19,516 bases of DNA, from contig PEUI01000204.1 of assembly GCA_002785585.1 (NCBI GenBank), forward strand, positions 1-19,516, written 5' to 3'. The position numbers were made by a program, and so were the translations under genes. Below are positions 14,234-19,516 of the stretch, piece after piece. Origin of the DNA: Lysobacterales bacterium CG02_land_8_20_14_3_00_62_12. Lineage in GTDB: Bacteria; Pseudomonadota; Gammaproteobacteria; Xanthomonadales; Ahniellaceae. Numbering within the stretch: the first letter of the stretch is position 1; every line of letters begins with the position of its first letter. The notes under the pieces are model-generated. The model did not search any database. It had not been told where the DNA came from and saw only the letters and a list, made by a program, of their open reading frames with translations.

Positions 14234-15805
14234 ATGAAGAAAACGCAACTCTATTTGCTGGCCTTGGTCATCTCGCTGATCGGCTTGGGCGCCTTCTATT
14301 ACAAATGGCAGGTGCTCAAATTTCCGCTGCAAGCACAGCAGCAGTCGGAGATTTGGGAGGTGCAGGCGCGGGTCGAATTCGAAGCCAAGTCCGGCCCCAA
14401 TAAAGTGACCTTGCAGATACCGAGAAATCCGCCCGGTTACGATGTGATCGACGAAAAATTCGTTGCCCGCAACTACGGCATGAACATCGAACTCGGCAAG
14501 CGCACGCGCGCCGTGCAGTGGCAGTTGCGCCGTGGCCGCGGTACCCAGGCGTTGTACTACCGCGCCACCGTGTATCGGGATCAGCATGCAGACTTTGACG
14601 ACACCGAGCCGCGACTGGCGGTGGCGGCGCAAACGGTGGAGCCCTACACCACCGCTCGCAGCGCCTTGCTGGAACAGGTGCGCGAAAAATCGGTGGACTC
14701 AGCTTCGTTTGCCGGCGAACTGGTGCGGCGGCTGAACGCGGCCAATCCACCGGGTGAGGTGGCGTTGTTGCTGGAACGCAAGCCAACCCCGGAAGCGCGT
14801 GCCCATCTCGCCAAAGACTTGCTGGCCGATCGGCGGATCGCGGCGCGGGTGATCCACGGCCTGGCTTTGGTCGAAACCAACGCCAATGCCCAGTTGATGC
14901 CGTTCCTGCAAGTTTGGGATAGCGAAAGCCATCGTTGGGACACCATCAGCACCGACACTGGCGCCGAAACCTGGCCGGAAGACATGTTCCTCTGGAGCAT
15001 CAGCCAGAAACCCATTCTGGAAGTGGAAAACAATCCGCGCGCGCACGTCGAGTTCGCCGTGCAGCGCACCATCGATGACGCCCTCGCGGTCGCCAAGGGT
15101 CGACTCGAAGCCAAGGATCGCAACCTGGTGGCGTATTCACTACTCAACCTGCCGTTGCAGACTCAAGATGTCTACCGGGTGCTGCTGATGATGCCGATCG
15201 GTGCCTTCCTGCTGTTGATCTTGCGCAACATCGTAGGCATCAAAACCTTTGGAACTTTCATGCCGGTACTGGTGGCGCTGGCATTTCGGGAAACCCAATT
15301 GCTGGCCGGCGTCACCTTGTTTGTCACCGTCGTCGGACTCGGTTTGCTGGTGCGCTTTTACCTGGAGAAATTACGCCTGTTGCTGGTGCCGAGATTGACA
15401 GCGGTGTTGATCCTGGTGGTGTTTCTGATGGCGCTGGTGTCGGTGGTCAGCAATCGTCTGGGTATCGAGCAAGGCCTGTCGATTGCCTTGTTCCCGATTG
15501 TCATCATGACGATGACCATCGAGCGCATGTCGGTGGCCTGGGAAGAACGCGGCGCGGCGTTTGCCATGAGCGAAGGCATCGGTACCTTGATCGTCGCCGT
15601 GCTGGCGTTTCTGGTGATGAATATCCGCTGGCTGGCGCACCTGATTTTTGTGTTCCCGGAACTGCTGCTGGTGTTGTTCGCGCTTACCTTGTTGATCGGG
15701 CGCTACTCGGGTTACCGGATCAGCGAGCTGTTTCGCTTCCGCGCCCTTGCCGAAGATCCGATCACACCCGCGCCAGTCGCGGCCGCACCCAGGGTGGCGG
15801 ACTGA
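14234..15805 (+). CDS. 7TM protein with inactive transglutaminase-like periplasmic domain
   Basis: 523 residues. One N-terminal membrane segment (about 7-25) is followed by a long soluble region (about 30-310), then about seven hydrophobic spans (about 316-500) that begin VLLMMPIGAFLLLILRNIVG and carry the family motif GTFMPVLVALAFRETQ. This is the layout of proteins annotated as inactive transglutaminase fused to seven transmembrane segments. The whole protein contains no cysteine, so a thiol transglutaminase or protease reaction is impossible. The domain more likely binds peptide or acts as a scaffold. The ATG at 14234 (MKKTQLYLLALVISLIG) was chosen; the open frame upstream to 14066 encodes no membrane-anchor start. 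Four nt separate it from the ATP-grasp gene, the usual partner of this family. Its biological role is not established to my knowledge. Confidence 0.85.
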   Translation: MKKTQLYLLALVISLIGLGAFYYKWQVLKFPLQAQQQSEIWEVQARVEFEAKSGPNKVTLQIPRNPPGYDVIDEKFVARNYGMNIELGKRTRAVQWQLRRGRGTQALYYRATVYRDQHADFDDTEPRLAVAAQTVEPYTTARSALLEQVREKSVDSASFAGELVRRLNAANPPGEVALLLERKPTPEARAHLAKDLLADRRIAARVIHGLALVETNANAQLMPFLQVWDSESHRWDTISTDTGAETWPEDMFLWSISQKPILEVENNPRAHVEFAVQRTIDDALAVAKGRLEAKDRNLVAYSLLNLPLQTQDVYRVLLMMPIGAFLLLILRNIVGIKTFGTFMPVLVALAFRETQLLAGVTLFVTVVGLGLLVRFYLEKLRLLLVPRLTAVLILVVFLMALVSVVSNRLGIEQGLSIALFPIVIMTMTIERMSVAWEERGAAFAMSEGIGTLIVAVLAFLVMNIRWLAHLIFVFPELLLVLFALTLLIGRYSGYRISELFRFRALAEDPITPAPVAAAPRVAD

Positions 15806-15809
15806 CACC

Positions 15810-16772
15810 GTGCTCAATCCCTTTACCATCGCCAAGCGCCTGCACGCGATTGGTTTGTCTGGCATTGGCCAACGCAACGCCGAATTCGTGCTGATGTACA
15901 ACCAGCGGCGGTTTTATCCCCGGGTGGACGACAAACTGATCACCAAGCGACTGGCGCTGGCGGCCGGATTGCCGGTACCGCAGCTGTATGCGGTGGTGCG
16001 GGAAGAACACGAAATCGACGAGCTGCACGAAAAACTTAAAAACCGCGAAGGTTTTGTGGTGAAGCCCGCGCACGGTTCCGGTGGCGACGGCATCCTGGTG
16101 ATCAGCGGACGCCGCGGTGATCGTTATCGGCGCGCCAACGGCGCCCTGCTCAGTCGCGAAGAATTCGATCATCACTTGTCGAACATGCTCTCCGGATTAT
16201 TCTCGCTCGGCGGCCAGCCCGATCATGTGCTGGTCGAATACCTGGTTCAGTTCGACCCAGTCTTCGATCAGGTCAGCTACAAGGGCGTGCCGGATATCCG
16301 CATCATCAGTTTCCTCGGCTATCCGGTGATGGCGATGATCCGGTTGCCAACACGACTGTCGGACGGCAAGGCCAATTTGCATCAAGGCGCCATCGGCGTC
16401 GGCATCGACCTGGCCACCGGCATCACCCGACGCGGGGTCTGGGGTCGGGAGCTGATTGGCGAACATCCGGACACCGAGAGCAGCATCGTCGGTCTGCACA
16501 TTCCGCACTGGGATCAACTGCTGCTGATTGCGGCGCAGGCCTACGACCTGGTCGAGCTAGGCTATGTTGGTGTCGATATCGTGCTCGACAAATCCCTGGG
16601 CCCGTTGCTTCTGGAACTGAACGCGCGGCCGGGCCTGGCGATCCAGATGGCCAACGGCCACGGGCTGTTGCATCGTCTGCGCAAAGTGCAGGCGTTGGAG
16701 GCGGCCGGCGCTCTGGCCAAGCAACCGGCCGAACGGGTAGCATTTGCCAAGCGTGATATCGCCACGCTTTAG
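15810..16772 (+). CDS. RimK-related ATP-grasp ligase-like protein
   Basis: 320 residues from GTG at 15810. ATP-grasp enzymes make an acyl-phosphate and join it to an amine; this subgroup is annotated as alpha-L-glutamate ligase-like. Visible elements: the nucleotide-binding hairpin FVVKPAHGSGGDGILVIS (82-99), the hinge VLVEYLVQ, DIRIISFLGYPVMAMIRLP, and the Mg-binding end GYVGVDIVLD (Asp256) and LLELNARPG with Glu269 and Asn271. An upstream in-frame start at 15747 would overlap the 7TM gene by 59 bp and is less likely. The GTG follows the 7TM stop by 4 nt. No signal peptide, so it is cytosolic. The pair presumably acts together: a cytosolic ligase whose product the 7TM protein senses or handles. 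The retropepsin-like protease often found with such pairs is not in the window. Confidence 0.87.
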   Translation: MLNPFTIAKRLHAIGLSGIGQRNAEFVLMYNQRRFYPRVDDKLITKRLALAAGLPVPQLYAVVREEHEIDELHEKLKNREGFVVKPAHGSGGDGILVISGRRGDRYRRANGALLSREEFDHHLSNMLSGLFSLGGQPDHVLVEYLVQFDPVFDQVSYKGVPDIRIISFLGYPVMAMIRLPTRLSDGKANLHQGAIGVGIDLATGITRRGVWGRELIGEHPDTESSIVGLHIPHWDQLLLIAAQAYDLVELGYVGVDIVLDKSLGPLLLELNARPGLAIQMANGHGLLHRLRKVQALEAAGALAKQPAERVAFAKRDIATL

Positions 16773-16927
16773 GCGGCTCGCAATGCATGCTGATCGGAGC
16801 AGGAAAACGCTCGGTCTCGGCGCGGCCAAACCATTTCAAACAGGTGACAGTTGTCGGCGATCACCGCTGCCGCTACGCTCTGGCACCGTTGTTCAGTGGC
16901 AACACGGCCCAAGACGGCCCTGGTTCG

Positions 16928-16933
16928 AGGAGG
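16928..16933 (+). promoter_or_regulatory. Strong Shine-Dalgarno of the TPR gene
   Basis: AGGAGG within GAGGAGGAG (16927-16935), 7 nt before the ATG at 16941. It is the strongest ribosome site in the window and fixes that start. A weak TTGTCG-17-TACGCT promoter-like pair (16851-16879) lies upstream. Confidence 0.75.
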
Positions 16934-16940
16934 AGATCAA

Positions 16941-18263
16941 ATGAAGTGGCAACTGCTTTCCCGATGGTTGATCGCGGCCGGATTCGGTCTGGCCTTGCTT
17001 GCCGGCAATTTTGCACAGGCCGACTCGGTGGATCGCTCCGCAGATCGCAAATCGCGGCATGAAGCCAAGTCAGACAAAGGCGGCAAGAACAGCTTGGCCG
17101 AAAATCTCTACCCAAACAGCACCCGCAAGGAACACGAAGACAAATGGTCACCGAAACTTGGCAAGCTTGCGTCGAAAGGGATTGATGCGTTCAACAAACC
17201 GGATTACGCCGTCGCCGAGACGACCTTTCAATCCATCTTGGATGACGCCAAAGCCAGCCCGTTCGAGAAAGCGTTTGCCAATCAGATCCTCGGCTCGATC
17301 GCCTATGAACGCGACGAAGATGGCAAAAAAGCGATCACCTTCAACGCCGCCGCCATTGCCCTCGATGGCCTGCCCAATGCCTCCCAGTTTGCCTTGATGC
17401 AGGCCAATGCGCAGCTCTATCTGCAGGAAGACCAATTCGACCAAGCGATCGCGATGGCGGATCGTTTCCTCAAGGAATCTGGCGTTCAGAAAGCTTTGAT
17501 GTACGCCGTCAAAGGCCAAGCGTATTACATGCAGGAGAATTATCCGCTGGTGGTAGAGAACCTCAAGCAAGCAATCGCTCTGGCAGAGAAACCCAACAAC
17601 AACTGGAACGCCCTGCTGATCCAGTCCTATGCAGAGAGTGAGCAACCGGCCGAGGCGATTGCTTTTGCCGAGTCGGTGCTGGCGTCCAACCCCGATGACA
17701 AGAACATTATTCGGCAGCTGTCCAATTTATATATCGATGCCGAACAGCAACCAAAGGCGCTGGCCTTGATGGATCGAGCCTACAGTTCCGGTTTGCTGAA
17801 AACCGAAGCCGAATTGCGCCAACTGGCGCAGTTGTACGCGGTCGCCGAACAAGTGGCCAAAGGCGCACAGATTGTTGAGGAGGCGCTCGCCAAAGGCATC
17901 ATGAAGGCCAATCTGGCGAGCTATTCGCTGCTGGCCAATATCTATGCCCAGGGCGAAGATTCGGTGAAGACGGCGGCGGCGTACGGCAAGGCCGCCGAGT
18001 TCGCCCCCGATGGCGACATGAAGTTCCAACAGGCCTACTGGCTGTACGCCGCCGACCAACCGGAAGCGGCCAGAGCGGCGGCCCTGGAGGCACTGAAGCG
18101 GGTTCCCTTCAAACAGGAAGGCGAGTGCTGGCTGACGCTCGGCAACAGCGAACTCGCGCTCGACCACAAGGCGGCGGCGGTTGCTGCGTTCGAGAAAGCC
18201 GCGCAATTTCCCAGCACCAAGAAGAACGCCGAATCCTGGTTGCGGAGCAATCGCCGAAACTAG
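16941..18263 (+). CDS. Secreted TPR-repeat protein of the TonB locus
   Basis: 440 residues. Residues 1-27 are a signal peptide ending NFAQA, followed by a charged stretch (DSVDRSADRK...SDKGGKNS). Residues about 65-435 are helical repeats of tetratricopeptide type, for example DDKNIIRQLSNLYIDAEQQP, LASYSLLANIYAQGEDSVKT and CWLTLGNSELALDHKAAAVA, each ending near an AL..A or A.A pattern. TPR proteins act as protein-binding scaffolds. A periplasmic TPR protein next to tonB/exbB is familiar from marine gammaproteobacterial TonB systems, where it assists TonB-dependent transport. Here it precedes tonB, separated by 188 bp containing a possible separate promoter. Its exact partner is inferred, not shown. 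Confidence 0.8.
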   Translation: MKWQLLSRWLIAAGFGLALLAGNFAQADSVDRSADRKSRHEAKSDKGGKNSLAENLYPNSTRKEHEDKWSPKLGKLASKGIDAFNKPDYAVAETTFQSILDDAKASPFEKAFANQILGSIAYERDEDGKKAITFNAAAIALDGLPNASQFALMQANAQLYLQEDQFDQAIAMADRFLKESGVQKALMYAVKGQAYYMQENYPLVVENLKQAIALAEKPNNNWNALLIQSYAESEQPAEAIAFAESVLASNPDDKNIIRQLSNLYIDAEQQPKALALMDRAYSSGLLKTEAELRQLAQLYAVAEQVAKGAQIVEEALAKGIMKANLASYSLLANIYAQGEDSVKTAAAYGKAAEFAPDGDMKFQQAYWLYAADQPEAARAAALEALKRVPFKQEGECWLTLGNSELALDHKAAAVAAFEKAAQFPSTKKNAESWLRSNRRN

Positions 18264-18329
18264 CCATAACTCTCCGCGCAACCCCAACCCGGCGCCACCG
18301 CCGTTTCTTCTATCCGCAACGCACCAGCC

Positions 18330-18375
18330 GGTTCCGGTGCGGAACCTAGTTCGCCACCGGTTCAGTCGCTATACT
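18330..18375 (+). promoter_or_regulatory. Hairpin and possible -10 upstream of tonB
   Basis: GGTTCC (18330-18335), loop GGTGC, GGAACC (18341-18346) is a perfect 6-bp dyad. TATACT at 18370-18375 resembles a -10, with no good -35 seventeen bases before it, so an activator may be needed. The dyad could be an operator or the tail of the TPR transcript. I do not see a recognisable Fur box. Confidence 0.3.
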
Positions 18376-18451
18376 TGCCCGCCACCGTGCGCTTGCCCGC
18401 AAGCATCGGGTCGGTAAAAGTCTAGCGAACGGCCCAACGAGATTTAGTGCC

Positions 18452-19111
<660 letters not shown>

Positions 19112-19162
19112 ACTCACCGCAGCATCCCGTCCACTCAACTCCGCCCAGCGAAAGGTATAGCC

Positions 19163-19516
19163 ATGCTCCAAGATCAGACCTCGACTCAGCCTGCCGATGC
19201 AGGAATTACTGCTCCGGCAGACGCGGCAGTGGCCGATGCCGCCAACACCGCGATCACTTCCGCCGCGGTTCCGCCGGGCGCCGAAGCGATGGCCTCGGGC
19301 GCCCATGAAACCAACGCGGCGGCGCTGCAAGGCATGGACTTTGCCCACTTGGCATCGAATCTGGATTACCTCGGTTGGACGGTATTGGTGACCTTGGTGC
19401 TGATGTCACTGGGCAGTTGGATTTACATCGTCATCAACACCATGCAGAACCTGCGCATCACCGGCCGCATGGAAAAAGTCATGCGCACCTTCTGGGAAAC
19501 CACCTCGGCCGCCGAC
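19163..19516 (+). CDS. exbB: ExbB/TolQ-family proton channel, 5' part
   Basis: 118 codons are present with no stop; the gene runs off the window edge. ExbB forms the proton channel with ExbD that energises TonB. The protein starts MLQDQTSTQPADAGITAPAD, an Ala/Thr-rich stretch of about 60 residues, followed by a first membrane segment (about 69-92, LGWTVLVTLVLMSLGSWIYI) and the cytoplasmic start NTMQNLRITGRMEKVMRTFW. The spacing and F-W motif fit ExbB. The ATG at 19163 has AAAGG at 19151-19155 (7 nt spacing). Later in-frame Met codons (43, 58) could also start a shorter form. The long N-terminal extension is unusual but seen in some TonB-locus ExbB proteins. ExbD is expected just beyond the window. 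Confidence 0.9.
   Translation, partial: MLQDQTSTQPADAGITAPADAAVADAANTAITSAAVPPGAEAMASGAHETNAAALQGMDFAHLASNLDYLGWTVLVTLVLMSLGSWIYIVINTMQNLRITGRMEKVMRTFWETTSAAD

Overview
The window is GC-rich, densely coding bacterial chromosome, most likely from a gammaproteobacterium. The reasons are a Gram-negative envelope gene set (YidC with a large periplasmic domain, TonB/ExbB, an outer-membrane barrel), the rpmH-rnpA-yidC-mnmE order, a YecA-type UPF0149 protein, and a TonB locus that includes a TPR gene. No rRNA, tRNA or CRISPR array was seen, and I do not name a genus.

Layout. (1) 84-1660, minus strand: urate catabolism, uraH then puuD. (2) 1820-2455, plus: a beta-carbonic anhydrase. (3) 2482-2624: two pairs of short tandem repeats that look like the worn end of an insertion sequence (IS21-like at best), directly followed by a good sigma-70 promoter for the next operon. 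(4) 2717-6390, plus: rpmH-rnpA-yidC-mnmE, the block usually found near the replication origin. Here it has no dnaA on its left, no yidD between rnpA and yidC, and no mnmG on its right. (5) 6576-7212: a higBA toxin-antitoxin module with its own promoter, directly after mnmE. (6) 7312-9228: an LtaS/OpgB-type membrane phosphoglycerol transferase-like protein. (7) 9257-9416: a 160-bp near-palindromic foldback element in the convergent gap. (8) 9513-11279, minus: a cyclic-nucleotide-binding patatin phospholipase, divergent from (9) xth and a translationally coupled UPF0149 gene (11356-12854). (10) 12905-12968: an 18/36-bp tandem repeat, followed by an exported beta-barrel-like protein (13037-14017). 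(11) 14234-16772: a 7TM inactive-transglutaminase protein with a RimK-related ATP-grasp ligase-like protein. (12) 16941-19516, plus: a secreted TPR protein, TonB, and the start of ExbB, cut by the window edge.

How the parts fit. PuuD oxidises urate to 5-hydroxyisourate and UraH hydrolyses it. rpmH-rnpA-yidC-mnmE serve translation, tRNA processing or modification, and membrane insertion. The right half is mainly envelope biology. The most intriguing unit is the ATP-grasp/7TM pair, whose pairing is a known family association but whose substrate I cannot name; it stands beside a TPR-TonB-ExbB energy-transduction locus. Non-coding highlights are the foldback element, the IS-like repeats at the rpmH promoter, and the GC-rich tandem repeat. 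All gaps between genes are under 300 bp.
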